DNA of 64,000 bases, from the NCBI RefSeq assembly GCF_900104795.1, contig NZ_FNTG01000002.1, positions 1,612,001 through 1,676,000 of the forward strand. Reading direction: 5' to 3'. This document shows, in pieces, positions 23,733 to 33,778 of this stretch; the stretch's first letter is position 1, and every line of letters starts with the position of its first letter. This DNA is from Burkholderia sp. WP9 (lineage in GTDB: Bacteria > Pseudomonadota > Gammaproteobacteria > Burkholderiales > Burkholderiaceae). The notes below the pieces were generated by a model, which saw only the letters and a program-made list of their open reading frames with translations, made no database searches and was not told the DNA's origin. Made by a program: the position numbers and the translations under genes.

Positions 23733-26700
23733 AGCGTGACGATCCAGCTCAAACCACCACACAGTCACCCGTGGGCAATGCCCCTGGCAACACGGCCAAG
23801 CCGCGCACGAATCGGCGCGGCAAACCTGCGGCGTTGAGCGACGATCCGCTCTGGTACAAAGACGCGATCATCTATCAGGTACACATCAAGTCGTTCTTCG
23901 ACGCGAATAACGACGGCGTCGGCGACTTCCCCGGCCTGATTGCGAAGCTCGATTACATTGCCGAACTCGGCGTGAATGCAATCTGGCTGCTGCCGTTCTA
24001 TCCGTCGCCACGGCGCGACGATGGCTACGACATCGCCGATTACCGCAATGTGCACCCCGATTACGGCAACCTGGCCGATGTGAAGCGCTTCATTCAGGAA
24101 GCGCATGCGCGCGGCATTCGCGTGATCACCGAGCTGGTGATCAACCACACGTCGGACCAGCACCCGTGGTTTCAGCGCGCGCGCCGCGCGAAGCCGGGTT
24201 CGAACCATCGCAACTATTACGTATGGTCGAATACCGATCAGAAGTACCAGGAAACGCGGATCATCTTCATCGACTCGGAGCCGTCCAACTGGACACACGA
24301 TCCGGTGGCGGGCGCGTATTACTGGCACCGTTTCTACTCGCATCAGCCCGATCTGAATTTCGACAATCCGGCCGTGCTGAAGGAGGTGCTGCAGGTCATG
24401 CGCTTCTGGCTCGATATGGGCATTGACGGGTTGCGGCTGGACGCAGTGCCGTATCTGGTCGAACGTGAAGGCACGAACAACGAGAACCTGCCGGAAACGC
24501 ACGCGGTGCTCAAAAAGATCCGCGCCACCATCGACGCCGAGTATCCGAACCGGATGCTGCTCGCCGAAGCCAACCAGTGGCCGGAAGACGTGAAGGAATA
24601 TTTCGGCGACGAAGACGAATGCCACATGGCGTTCCACTTCCCGCTGATGCCGCGCATCTACATGTCGATTGCGAGCGAAGACCGTTTCCCGATCACCGAC
24701 ATCATGCGGCAAACGCCGGACCTTGCCGCCACGAACCAGTGGGCGATTTTCCTGCGCAATCACGACGAACTGACGCTGGAAATGGTCACGGATTCCGAGC
24801 GCGACTATTTGTGGAATACCTACGCGAGCGATCGCCGCGCGCGGCTGAATCTCGGCATTCGCCGCCGGCTCGCGCCGCTGATGGAGCGCGACCGCCGCCG
24901 CATCGAGCTGATCAATTCGCTGCTGCTTTCCATGCCCGGCACACCCGTGATCTATTACGGCGACGAACTCGGCATGGGCGACAACATCCACCTCGGCGAC
25001 CGCGACGGCGTGCGTACGCCAATGCAGTGGTCGTCGGATCGCAACGGCGGTTTCTCGCGCGCCGACCCTGAGCAACTGGTGCTGCCGCCGGTCATGGGCT
25101 CGCTGTACGGTTTCGACGCGGTCAACGTGGAAGCGCAAAGCCGCGACCCGCATTCGCTGCTGAACTGGACCCGGCGCATGCTCGCCACGCGCCGCGCGAA
25201 ACAGACTTTCGGGCGCGGCACGATCCGTTTCCTGAAGCCGGAAAACCGCAAGATTCTCGCGTATCTGCGTGAGATGCCGGGTGAGCCGCCCATTCTGTGC
25301 GTGGCGAATCTGTCGCGCGCGCCGCAAGCGGTCGAACTCGATCTGTCCGAGTTCAACGGTTCGGTGCCGATCGAAATGACCGCGGATTCCGTGTTCCCGG
25401 CGATCGGCCAGTTGACCTATCTGCTGACGTTCCCCCCGTATGGCTTCCTGTGGTTCATGCTGTGCCCCGGCGGCCAGCGTCCGACGTGGGCTCAGGCGCA
25501 TTCGGAACCGCTGCCGGAATTCGTCACGATCGTGATTCGCGAAGGCCAGGTTGGCCCGACGCCGGAGAATGTGCGCCTGCTCGAATCGGAAGTGTTGCCG
25601 TCGTGGCTGAGCCGGCGCCGCTGGTTTGCGTCGAAGGATCAGAAGATGCATGCCGTGCGGCTGGCGGCATTGACCACGATCCCGAACGGCGGCTTCGCCT
25701 TCACCGAGATCGAAGCGGACGTGGGCAATCACACCGAGCGCTACGTCGTGCCGATCGCGATCACATGGGGCGGCGAAACGACTTTCCCGCTGTTCATGCA
25801 GTTGGCGCTTGCGCGCGTGCGGCGAGGCCGCAATGTCGGGCATCTGACGGACGCGTTTGCGTTGCCGATCTTCGCGCATGGCGTGATGCGCAAGCTGCGC
25901 GAGCGCGCCGTCGTGCCGACCGTGCAGAAGAGCGAGATCAGGTTCCTGCCGACCGAACGTTTCGCCGAACTCGAAGGACTGGGCGAGCGACCGGAGATTC
26001 GGTGGCTCGCGGCGGAGCAAAGCAACAGTTCGCTGATCATCGCCGATGCTGCCGTGCTGAAACTGGTGCGCCGTCTCGTCAGCGGCGTCCATCCCGAAGC
26101 GGAGATCAGCCGCTACCTGACGCAATTGGGCTACGCGAACACCGCGCCGCTGTATGGCGAAGTGGTGCGCGTCGATCCGGAAGGCGTGCCGCACACGCTC
26201 TGTATTCTGCAAGGCTTCATCGACAATCAGGGCGACGCCTGGAACTGGTCGCTCGACTATCTGCGCCGCTCGGTGGACGAACTCGCCATCGCCGTCGATA
26301 CCGAAGCGCAGTCGGCGCCGGACCGTGCCAATGAATCGATCCTGATGGAAGGCTACAGCGCGTTGGCCGGCATTATCGGCAGGCGGCTCGGCGAACTGCA
26401 CGTGGCGCTTGCTTCGCCGACGGACGACCCGGCGTTCGCGCCGGAACCGGCCAGCGCGGAGCAGGTGAAGGCATGGATCGACGGCACGCAGGCAATGCTC
26501 GCCAGCGCGCTGGATCTGCTCGCGCCGCGCATCGAGCAGATGAGCGATCCCGAAACCAAGGCGCTGGCGCAAAGCCTGATCGACCGCCGCGCTGCGCTGG
26601 TTTCCGCCATCGGTTCGCTCGTTTCCGCCAACGCGGGCGCGCTGCGCATTCGCATTCACGGCGACTTCCATCTCGGCCAGGTGCTGGTCGCGCAGGGCGA

Positions 26701-27193
26701 TGCCTATCTGATCGACTTCGAAGGCGAGCCGGCACGCACGCTCGAAGAGCGTCGTCAGAAGTCGAGCCCGCTACGCGACGTGGCCGGTCTGCTGCGCTCG
26801 CTGTCGTATGCGAGCGCAGCGGCGCAATCCACCACGGAAGCCGCGCCGCAACAGACCGCCGACCGCAAGCGGGCGTTGTTCGAACGTTTCCGCATGCATG
26901 CCGCCGAAACGTTCCTCAGCGAGTACCGCACGGCCGCCGCCGAGGCGCCGACGCCGCTCGTCGCGCCCGAAGCCGAACAGGCCTTGCTCGATCTGTTCCT
27001 GATCGAAAAGGCCGCCTACGAAATCCGTTACGAAGCGGCCAACCGCCCGACGTGGCTCAGCTTGCCCGTGCGCGGCCTCGCCGCGCTCACCAGCCGCCTG
27101 CTCGGCGATACTGGCACGCAGGCACACGATTCCTCAACCCAGGCGCCAGGCGCCGCCACACCGCCTAATCCGGCCGAGGGCGACTATGAGTGA
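23729..27193 (+). CDS. treS: Trehalose synthase-maltokinase fusion (TreS-Pep2)
   Basis: This is a bifunctional 1154-residue enzyme. Residues 35-600 are TreS, a GH13 isomerase interconverting trehalose and maltose, with nucleophile Asp238 (GLRLDAVP), acid/base Glu280 (LLAEANQW) and Asp346 (LRNHDELT). Residues 610-1120 are a maltokinase (Pep2/Mak), which phosphorylates maltose with ATP to give maltose 1-phosphate for GlgE; its kinase signature is [10 protein letters not shown] followed by IDFEGEPA and RDVAGLLRS. Fusing the two channels maltose to the kinase. Overlaps: 4 bases with glgE and 8 with glgB, so translation is coupled across the three genes. Confidence 0.95.
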   Translation: MKRDDPAQTTTQSPVGNAPGNTAKPRTNRRGKPAALSDDPLWYKDAIIYQVHIKSFFDANNDGVGDFPGLIAKLDYIAELGVNAIWLLPFYPSPRRDDGYDIADYRNVHPDYGNLADVKRFIQEAHARGIRVITELVINHTSDQHPWFQRARRAKPGSNHRNYYVWSNTDQKYQETRIIFIDSEPSNWTHDPVAGAYYWHRFYSHQPDLNFDNPAVLKEVLQVMRFWLDMGIDGLRLDAVPYLVEREGTNNENLPETHAVLKKIRATIDAEYPNRMLLAEANQWPEDVKEYFGDEDECHMAFHFPLMPRIYMSIASEDRFPITDIMRQTPDLAATNQWAIFLRNHDELTLEMVTDSERDYLWNTYASDRRARLNLGIRRRLAPLMERDRRRIELINSLLLSMPGTPVIYYGDELGMGDNIHLGDRDGVRTPMQWSSDRNGGFSRADPEQLVLPPVMGSLYGFDAVNVEAQSRDPHSLLNWTRRMLATRRAKQTFGRGTIRFLKPENRKILAYLREMPGEPPILCVANLSRAPQAVELDLSEFNGSVPIEMTADSVFPAIGQLTYLLTFPPYGFLWFMLCPGGQRPTWAQAHSEPLPEFVTIVIREGQVGPTPENVRLLESEVLPSWLSRRRWFASKDQKMHAVRLAALTTIPNGGFAFTEIEADVGNHTERYVVPIAITWGGETTFPLFMQLALARVRRGRNVGHLTDAFALPIFAHGVMRKLRERAVVPTVQKSEIRFLPTERFAELEGLGERPEIRWLAAEQSNSSLIIADAAVLKLVRRLVSGVHPEAEISRYLTQLGYANTAPLYGEVVRVDPEGVPHTLCILQGFIDNQGDAWNWSLDYLRRSVDELAIAVDTEAQSAPDRANESILMEGYSALAGIIGRRLGELHVALASPTDDPAFAPEPASAEQVKAWIDGTQAMLASALDLLAPRIEQMSDPETKALAQSLIDRRAALVSAIGSLVSANAGALRIRIHGDFHLGQVLVAQGDAYLIDFEGEPARTLEERRQKSSPLRDVAGLLRSLSYASAAAQSTTEAAPQQTADRKRALFERFRMHAAETFLSEYRTAAAEAPTPLVAPEAEQALLDLFLIEKAAYEIRYEAANRPTWLSLPVRGLAALTSRLLGDTGTQAHDSSTQAPGAATPPNPAEGDYE

Positions 27194-29396
27194 GCATGAT
27201 CCGGCCGCGGGCCTCCAACCGCTCGATATCGACGCGCTCGTCGAAGCGCGCCACCCCGATCCTTTCTCGCAGCTCGGGTTGCATCACACGGACGCGGGTC
27301 CGGTGGTGCGCGCGCTGTTGCCCAACGCCGCGCACGTCAGCGTAATTTCGCGCGCCGATGGCGCGCTGCTCGGCGAGCTCGAACAGCTACGGCCAGGGCT
27401 CTTTGCCGGCCGCGTCACGTCCGCGGCGCCGTACCGTTTGCGGATCGACTGGCATGGCGTGGTGCAGGAAATCGAGGACACGTATTCGTTCGGTCCCGTT
27501 CTCGGCGACGAGCCGCTGGGGCGCCTCGCCAGCGGTGATCCCTATGCGGTGCTCGAATGCCTCGGCGCCCGTCCGATGGAAGTGGACGGCGTGCCGGGTG
27601 TGCGCTTCGCAGTATGGGCGCCGAATGCGCGGCGCGCCTCGGTGGTGGGCGACTTCAATGCATGGGACGGCCGCCGGCATCCAATGCGGCTGCGGCACCA
27701 GGCCGGCGTGTGGGAATTGTTCGTGCCGCGTGTCGGTCCTGGTACGCGCTACAAATACGAACTGCTGTCGCGCGATGGGCACCCGCTGCCTCTCAAGGCC
27801 GACCCGTGCGCGATGCAAACGGAGAAGCCGCCGGGCACCGCTTCCGTCGTGGCGCACGTCGACGAGGTCGAGCAGTTTCCGTGGACCGACCACGAGTGGA
27901 TTCAATCGCGCGCCGACAAGCAGACTCCGCGCTCGCCGATTTCGATCTACGAAGTACACGCCGAATCCTGGCTGCGCGTCGCGGAAGAAGGTCAGCGCGG
28001 ACTCGATTGGGACGAACTCGCGGAGCGGATGATTCCGTACGTGAAAAGCATGGGCTTCACGCACGTGGAGTTCATGCCGATTGCCGAGCATCCGTTCGGC
28101 GGATCGTGGGGTTATCAGCCGCTCGGGCAATTCGCGCCGTCCGCGCGCTTCGGCAAACCCGAGCAATTCGCGCGCTTCGTCGACAAGGCGCACGAAGCCG
28201 GACTCGGCGTGATTCTCGACTGGGTGCCCGCGCATTTTCCGAACGACGCGCATGGTCTCGTCGATTTCGACGGCACGCCGCTCTACGAGCACGCCGACCC
28301 GCGCGAAGGCTATCACCAGGACTGGAACACGATGATCTACAACCTCGGCCGCAACGAGGTGAGCGCCTTCCTGATCGCCTCCGGGCTCGCGTGGCTCAAG
28401 CGCTATCACGTCGACGGTTTGCGCGTCGATGCGGTGGCGTCGATGCTGTACCGCGACTATTCGCGCGCCGCTGATCAGTGGGTGCCGAACATTTACGGCG
28501 GCCGCGAGAACCTCGAATCGATTGCGTTCCTGAAGCGCCTGAATCACGAAGTCGGCTATGTGCCGGGCGTGCCGGGTGCGATCACGATCGCCGAGGAATC
28601 GACTGCATGGCCTGGCGTGACGGCGCGTGTCGAAGACGGCGGCCTCGGTTTCCAGTTCAAGTGGAACATGGGCTGGATGCACGACACGCTGCACTACATG
28701 GAAGAAGACCCGGTCTACCGCCAATACCATCACCACAACATGACGTTCGGGATGGTGTACGCGTATTCGGAGCGCTTCGTGTTGCCGCTGTCACACGACG
28801 AAGTGGTGCACGGCAAAGGCTCATTGCTCGGCAAGATGCCGGGCGACAGGTGGCAGAAGTTCGCCAACCTGCGCGCGTATTTCGGTTTCATGTGGACGCA
28901 TCCGGGCAAGAAGCTGCTGTTCATGGGCGGCGAATTCGGCCAGATGGCGGAATTCGACCACGATACGTCGCCGCATTGGCATCTGCTCGACGATGCGAAC
29001 CACCACGGCCTGCAGAAGCTGGTGCGCGACCTGAACCGTCTGTATAGCGACGAACCCGCGTTGTATCTGCTCGACTGCGAACCCGGCGGCTTCGAATGGC
29101 TGATCGGCGACGACAGCGGCAACAGCGTCTTCGCCTATCGCCGCACCGATGGCGCCGGCCGCGAACTCGTCGTAGTCTGCAACATGACGCCGGTGCCGCG
29201 AGTCGGTTACCGGATCGGCATGCCGCGCGCCGGGCGCTGGACAGAAGTGCTCAATACGGACGCCGGCGTGTACGGCGGCTCGAATATGGGCAACGGCGGA
29301 CTGATCCACACCGATCCGCAATCGAGCCACGGCTGGCCGCATTCCGCCGCACTGACGCTGCCGCCGCTCGCGACGATCGTATTGCGCGCGGATTGA
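27186..29396 (+). CDS. glgB: 1,4-alpha-glucan branching enzyme
   Basis: GlgB introduces alpha-1,6 branches into linear glucan. The 736-residue protein has an N-terminal N1 domain, a CBM48 module (about 105-205; [21 protein letters not shown]) and a GH13_9 barrel with nucleophile Asp415 ([10 protein letters not shown]), acid/base Glu470 (AEESTAWP) and Asp538 ([12 protein letters not shown]), then a C-terminal beta domain. Length and domain order are those of full-size bacterial GlgB. The start overlaps the treS end. A long GC hairpin separates it from glgX. Confidence 0.96.
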   Translation: MSEHDPAAGLQPLDIDALVEARHPDPFSQLGLHHTDAGPVVRALLPNAAHVSVISRADGALLGELEQLRPGLFAGRVTSAAPYRLRIDWHGVVQEIEDTYSFGPVLGDEPLGRLASGDPYAVLECLGARPMEVDGVPGVRFAVWAPNARRASVVGDFNAWDGRRHPMRLRHQAGVWELFVPRVGPGTRYKYELLSRDGHPLPLKADPCAMQTEKPPGTASVVAHVDEVEQFPWTDHEWIQSRADKQTPRSPISIYEVHAESWLRVAEEGQRGLDWDELAERMIPYVKSMGFTHVEFMPIAEHPFGGSWGYQPLGQFAPSARFGKPEQFARFVDKAHEAGLGVILDWVPAHFPNDAHGLVDFDGTPLYEHADPREGYHQDWNTMIYNLGRNEVSAFLIASGLAWLKRYHVDGLRVDAVASMLYRDYSRAADQWVPNIYGGRENLESIAFLKRLNHEVGYVPGVPGAITIAEESTAWPGVTARVEDGGLGFQFKWNMGWMHDTLHYMEEDPVYRQYHHHNMTFGMVYAYSERFVLPLSHDEVVHGKGSLLGKMPGDRWQKFANLRAYFGFMWTHPGKKLLFMGGEFGQMAEFDHDTSPHWHLLDDANHHGLQKLVRDLNRLYSDEPALYLLDCEPGGFEWLIGDDSGNSVFAYRRTDGAGRELVVVCNMTPVPRVGYRIGMPRAGRWTEVLNTDAGVYGGSNMGNGGLIHTDPQSSHGWPHSAALTLPPLATIVLRAD

Positions 29397-29412
29397 CGCA
29401 GGTGCTGTAAGG

Positions 29413-29450
29413 CGAGCGCGCGGCGTGCGACATTTCGCGCCGCGCGCTCG
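29413..29450 (+). terminator. Strong hairpin between glgB and glgX
   Basis: CGAGCGCGCGGCG (29413-29425) and CGCCGCGCGCTCG (29438-29450) form a perfect 13-bp stem with a 12-base loop. TTGC follows rather than a U-tract, so it may stabilise the upstream message or reduce read-through instead of terminating. Confidence 0.45.
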
Positions 29451-29501
29451 TTGCATGAAGACCCACGATAGCGTTCAACAATCAGAACAGGAAGGGGAAT
29501 C

Positions 29502-31721
29502 ATGTCGCATGCAATGCCCGACCGGCTTCTGCCCGGCTCGCCCTATCCGCTCGGCGCCAGTTGGGATGGCCTCGGCGTCAACTTTGCGGTGTTCTCCGCG
29601 AACGCGCAAAAAATCGAGCTTTGTTTGTTTGATCCCACCGGCCGCAAGGAAATCCGCCGTTACACGCTGCCCGAATGCACCGACGAAGTCTGGCACGGCT
29701 ATCTGCCTAACGCGCATCCGGGCACCGCTTACGGGTTTCGCGCGCACGGGCCGTATCAGCCGCAACATGGGCATCGCTTCAATCCGCACAAGCTGCTGCT
29801 CGATCCGTACGCGCGCAAGCTGGTGGGACAGTTTCGCTGGTCGGATGCGCTGTTCGGCTACCGGGTGCATTCGAATCGCGCGGACCTTTCCATCGACCGG
29901 CGCGACTCGGCGCCGGCCATGCCAAAGTGCGTGGTGATCGACGAGGCATTCGACTGGTCGCACGACAAGCGCCCGAATGTGCCTTGGGGCGAAACCATCG
30001 TCTACGAGACGCATGTGCGTGGTGCGTCCATGTTGCGTGCGGATTTGCGCCAGCACGAACGCGGCACGTTCGCGGCGCTGGCTTCGCCGGAGTTCATCGA
30101 CCATCTGCTGAAACTCGGCGTGACCGCGGTCGAATTGCTGCCCGTGCATGCGTTTCTCAACGACCGCTTTCTGGTGGAGCGCGGCCTGCGCAATTACTGG
30201 GGTTACAACACGGCGGCGTTTTTTGCGCCCGAACCGTCCTACCTCAGCACGCACCGGCTCGACGAAATGCGCATTGCCGTGCGCCAGTTGCACGCGGCCG
30301 GCATCGAAGTCATTCTCGACGTGGTCTACAACCACACCTGCGAAGGCAACGAGATGGGCCCGACCGTCTCGTGGCGCGGCCTCGATAACGCCAGCTACTA
30401 CCGGTTGATTCCCGGCGACGAACGTCACCATATTAACGACACCGGATGCGGCAATACCGTGAACTTGCCGCATCCGCGTGTGTTGCAAATGGTGATGGAT
30501 TCGCTGCGTTACTGGTCGACGGCATTCAATATCGACGGCTTCCGTTTCGATCTCGGCGTCACGCTCGGCCGCGAGCAACACGGCTTCGATCCGGGCTCCG
30601 GCTTCTTCGACGCGTTGCGCCAGGACCCGATCCTGTCGCAACGCAAGCTGATTTCCGAGCCTTGGGATATCGGGCCGGGCGGTTATCAGCTGGGTAATCA
30701 TCCGCCGGGCTTCGGCGAATGGAACGATCGGTTCCGCGACACCGTGCGCCGTTTCTGGCGCGGCGACGCCGGCTTGCGGCCCGATCTCGCCGCACGGCTG
30801 ACCGGCTCGGCCGATCTGTTCAACCGCCGCTTCAGAAAGCCGTGGGCGTCGGTCAATTTTGTCACGTCGCATGACGGATTTACGTTAGCCGACGTCACCG
30901 CTTACGAGCAGAAGCACAACGAAGCCAATCGCGAAGACAACAACGACGGCCACAACGAGAATTGCAGCCGCAACTGGGGCGCCGAAGGCCCGAGCGACGA
31001 CCCGGCGATTCTCGCCACCCGCAAACGCGTGGCCCGCTCGCTGATCGCCACGCTGTTGATGGCGCTCGGCACGCCAATGGTGCTGGCCGGCGACGAATCG
31101 CTGCGCACGCAGAACGGCAACAACAACGCGTATTGCCAGGATAACGAAATATCGTGGATCGACTGGGAACGCGCGGAGTCGCCAGACGGACGCCAGATGA
31201 GCGCGTTCGTCGCGCGCGTGATCGCACTGCGCAAGCACCATCCGCTGCTGCGTGAAACGCGATTTCTGTTCGGCGATCGTGAAGTGTTGCCGGGCCTGTT
31301 CGATGTGGGCTGGTTCGACGAACGCGGCGATCCGCTCACCATTGAAGCCTGGCAGGACCCCGAAGGCCGCGCGTTCACACTGCGTCGCGCAGGGCCGGGC
31401 TTAAACGGCGAAACAGAAGTATTGTTGATGATGCTCAACGCCAACGAGAAAACACTGCGGTTTACGCCTCCCGCACCGCATCTGGAATGGCACGTGCTGT
31501 TAGACACTGCTGAACCGGAGAGCGCGCCGCATCGGCTGGCGGTTTCAGAGGTCGAAGTGGCCGCGCATAGCCTCGTGATGCTGGCCGCGCAGCCGGTGGG
31601 CGAAGCCGACTGGCAGGCAGGCTGGAAACCCGGCCCGCAACATGGGCCGCGGCTCCTCACGGCGCTTCCGCCCGATCCGGGTGCGCATCCGCCCAGTAGC
31701 GATCCGTCGCCGACCACTTAG
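29502..31721 (+). CDS. glgX: Glycogen debranching enzyme GlgX/TreX (isoamylase type)
   Basis: This GH13_11 enzyme hydrolyses alpha-1,6 branch points, releasing linear maltodextrins that feed TreY. The 739-residue protein has an N-terminal CBM48 module (GSPYPLGASWDGLGVNFAVF), then the barrel with Asp350 (FRFDLGVT), Glu386 (ISEPWDIGPGGY) and Asp458 (FVTSHDGFTL), and the hallmark loop EQKHNEANREDNNDG characteristic of GlgX/TreX. GGAAGGGGAA precedes the ATG at 29502. It is commonly called treX when next to treYZ, as here. Confidence 0.95.
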   Translation: MSHAMPDRLLPGSPYPLGASWDGLGVNFAVFSANAQKIELCLFDPTGRKEIRRYTLPECTDEVWHGYLPNAHPGTAYGFRAHGPYQPQHGHRFNPHKLLLDPYARKLVGQFRWSDALFGYRVHSNRADLSIDRRDSAPAMPKCVVIDEAFDWSHDKRPNVPWGETIVYETHVRGASMLRADLRQHERGTFAALASPEFIDHLLKLGVTAVELLPVHAFLNDRFLVERGLRNYWGYNTAAFFAPEPSYLSTHRLDEMRIAVRQLHAAGIEVILDVVYNHTCEGNEMGPTVSWRGLDNASYYRLIPGDERHHINDTGCGNTVNLPHPRVLQMVMDSLRYWSTAFNIDGFRFDLGVTLGREQHGFDPGSGFFDALRQDPILSQRKLISEPWDIGPGGYQLGNHPPGFGEWNDRFRDTVRRFWRGDAGLRPDLAARLTGSADLFNRRFRKPWASVNFVTSHDGFTLADVTAYEQKHNEANREDNNDGHNENCSRNWGAEGPSDDPAILATRKRVARSLIATLLMALGTPMVLAGDESLRTQNGNNNAYCQDNEISWIDWERAESPDGRQMSAFVARVIALRKHHPLLRETRFLFGDREVLPGLFDVGWFDERGDPLTIEAWQDPEGRAFTLRRAGPGLNGETEVLLMMLNANEKTLRFTPPAPHLEWHVLLDTAEPESAPHRLAVSEVEVAAHSLVMLAAQPVGEADWQAGWKPGPQHGPRLLTALPPDPGAHPPSSDPSPTT

Positions 31722-31855
31722 GCGGCAGGCAGCGGCGGCGAAGCACGGCGAGGCACGGCAACATGCAGGGCGGCCGCTTCATGGTGCGTCAGATATCGCG
31801 GCGCGATCGACGCGTCACAACGCGGCTCGAAAGTAAAACTGAATGGTGACGAATC

Positions 31856-33778
31856 ATGTCCGAAAGTCCGATTGATCCCCACGCGCATCATCACGCGCAT
31901 TGTCTGCCGTTTGGCGCGCAACTCATCGGCGCGGCGGGTACGAAGCCGCGCACGCGGTTTCGCTTCTGGGCGCCTTCCTGCAAGCAGGTTCAGGTGGAAA
32001 TCGAGAACGGACCCGCCCAAGGCGCGCACGACATGACGCCCGCCGGCAATGGCTGGTTCGAAGCAAGCGTCGATAGCGGCGCGGGCACGCTGTACCGCTT
32101 CCGGCCGGACGGTGAACATGCGGTGCCCGATCCGGCATCGCGCTTTCAGCCGCAAGACGTGCATGGACCGAGCGAAGTCATCGATCCACGCGCGTACCGT
32201 TGGGAACAAACGGGCTGGCACGGCCGGCCTTGGGAAGAAACGGTGCTGTACGAGTTGCACGTTGGCGCCATGGGCGGCTATGCGGGCGTGCAGAAGCGCT
32301 TGCCTGCGCTCGCCGCGCTCGGTGTCACCGCCATCGAACTGATGCCGCTGAACGACTTTCCCGGCAAGCACAATTGGGGCTATGACGGCGTGCTGCCGTA
32401 TGCGCCTGATTCCGCCTACGGCCGCCCGGAAGAGTTGAAAGCGCTGATAGACACGGCACACGGGCTCGGCCTGATGGTGTTCCTCGACGTGGTCTACAAC
32501 CACTTCGGACCGGATGGCAATTATTTGCACCAGTACGCCCGCTCGTTTTTCCGCGAAGGCACACACACGCCGTGGGGCCCGGCGATCGATTTCGAGCGCA
32601 GTGAAGTGAGCGATTTTTTCGCGGATAACGCCGTGTACTGGATCAACGAATATCGCATCGACGGTCTGCGTTTCGACGCGGTGCACGCCATCGACAACCA
32701 TGCATGGCTGCGTGAATTGTCCGATCATATCCGCGCCAAAGTGCAGCACGGCCGGCATGTGCATCTGGTGCTGGAAAACGAGCACAACAGCGCGAGCCTG
32801 CTGGAAACGCATTTCGACGCGCAGTGGAACGACGACGCGCACAACACCTTGCACGTTCTGCTGACCGCCGAAACGGAAGGCTACTACCACGCATATGAGG
32901 ACCAGCCTATCCGCCGCCTCGCGCGCGTACTGTCGGAAGGCTTTGCCTATCAGGGCGACGCGTCGCCGATTCATGACGGCAAGCCGCGCGGCGAAGCGAG
33001 CGGACATTTACCGCCCACGTCTTTCGTGATGTTCCTGCAGAACCACGATCAGATCGGCAACCGCGCGTTCGGCGAGCGCTTGCGCAAACTGACCTCGGAC
33101 GAAGCGTTGCGCGCCGCCACCGCCCTGCTCCTGCTGTCGCCGCAAATCCCGCTGCTATTCATGGACGAGGAATACGGATCGACGCGACCCTTCCTGTTTT
33201 TCACCGACTACACGGGCGATCTCGCCGACGCGGTCCGCGAAGGACGGCGCCGTGAATTCGCGCGCTTTTCGTCGTTCAGCGACGAGAAGCGGCGCGCCCA
33301 GATTCCCGACCCGAACGACGTAAAGACGTTCGCGGCATCGTCGCCGCCCGCGCCGGATGAAGCGACACAGTACAGCGAAGACGAAGCGAGAGACCGGCTC
33401 GACTGGATGCACTTCTACAAATCCGCGTTGACGGTGCGCGCCAAACTGATCACACCGCGCCTGAAACACAGCAAGGCGTGCGGCGTGACTGTGCTGACCG
33501 CCGCGAACGGCGGCGATGCCAATGCGCTCGTCGCCCGCTGGAAACTCGCCGACGGCGAGACGTTGTCGATTGCGCTGAACCTCTCGAAAGAGAATGTCGC
33601 GTTGGCCGAGGCGCCAGCCGGCAAAGTCATTTTCGAAACGCCGCCGCGCGTGCGCGAACAGGTCGATGTGAAGGTCTTGCCGGCATACGCGTTCGTCGCA
33701 TGGCTGACCGGCGACGTCAGCGACTATGCGATCCACCACGACGCGCGCATTGCGGGTCAACAGGAGCGCCACGCGTGA
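31856..33778 (+). CDS. treZ: Malto-oligosyltrehalose trehalohydrolase TreZ
   Basis: TreZ releases free trehalose from malto-oligosyltrehalose made by TreY. The 640-residue enzyme has an N-terminal CBM48-like domain (FRFWAPSCKQVQVEI), a GH13_10 barrel with nucleophile Asp274 (LRFDAVHAI), acid/base Glu307 (LVLENEHNS) and Asp398 (LQNHDQIGNRAFGER), the last of these a TreZ signature, and a C-terminal beta domain. A 134-base gap separates it from glgX. Its stop overlaps the GTG start of malQ. Confidence 0.95.
   Translation: MSESPIDPHAHHHAHCLPFGAQLIGAAGTKPRTRFRFWAPSCKQVQVEIENGPAQGAHDMTPAGNGWFEASVDSGAGTLYRFRPDGEHAVPDPASRFQPQDVHGPSEVIDPRAYRWEQTGWHGRPWEETVLYELHVGAMGGYAGVQKRLPALAALGVTAIELMPLNDFPGKHNWGYDGVLPYAPDSAYGRPEELKALIDTAHGLGLMVFLDVVYNHFGPDGNYLHQYARSFFREGTHTPWGPAIDFERSEVSDFFADNAVYWINEYRIDGLRFDAVHAIDNHAWLRELSDHIRAKVQHGRHVHLVLENEHNSASLLETHFDAQWNDDAHNTLHVLLTAETEGYYHAYEDQPIRRLARVLSEGFAYQGDASPIHDGKPRGEASGHLPPTSFVMFLQNHDQIGNRAFGERLRKLTSDEALRAATALLLLSPQIPLLFMDEEYGSTRPFLFFTDYTGDLADAVREGRRREFARFSSFSDEKRRAQIPDPNDVKTFAASSPPAPDEATQYSEDEARDRLDWMHFYKSALTVRAKLITPRLKHSKACGVTVLTAANGGDANALVARWKLADGETLSIALNLSKENVALAEAPAGKVIFETPPRVREQVDVKVLPAYAFVAWLTGDVSDYAIHHDARIAGQQERHA

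Noticed and set aside
23765..26671. 968-residue open frame on the minus strand across the treS gene
   Set aside because: It is antisense to a well-conserved gene with complete catalytic residues, has no recognisable domain and an Arg/His-rich composition typical of reverse-strand frames in GC-rich DNA.
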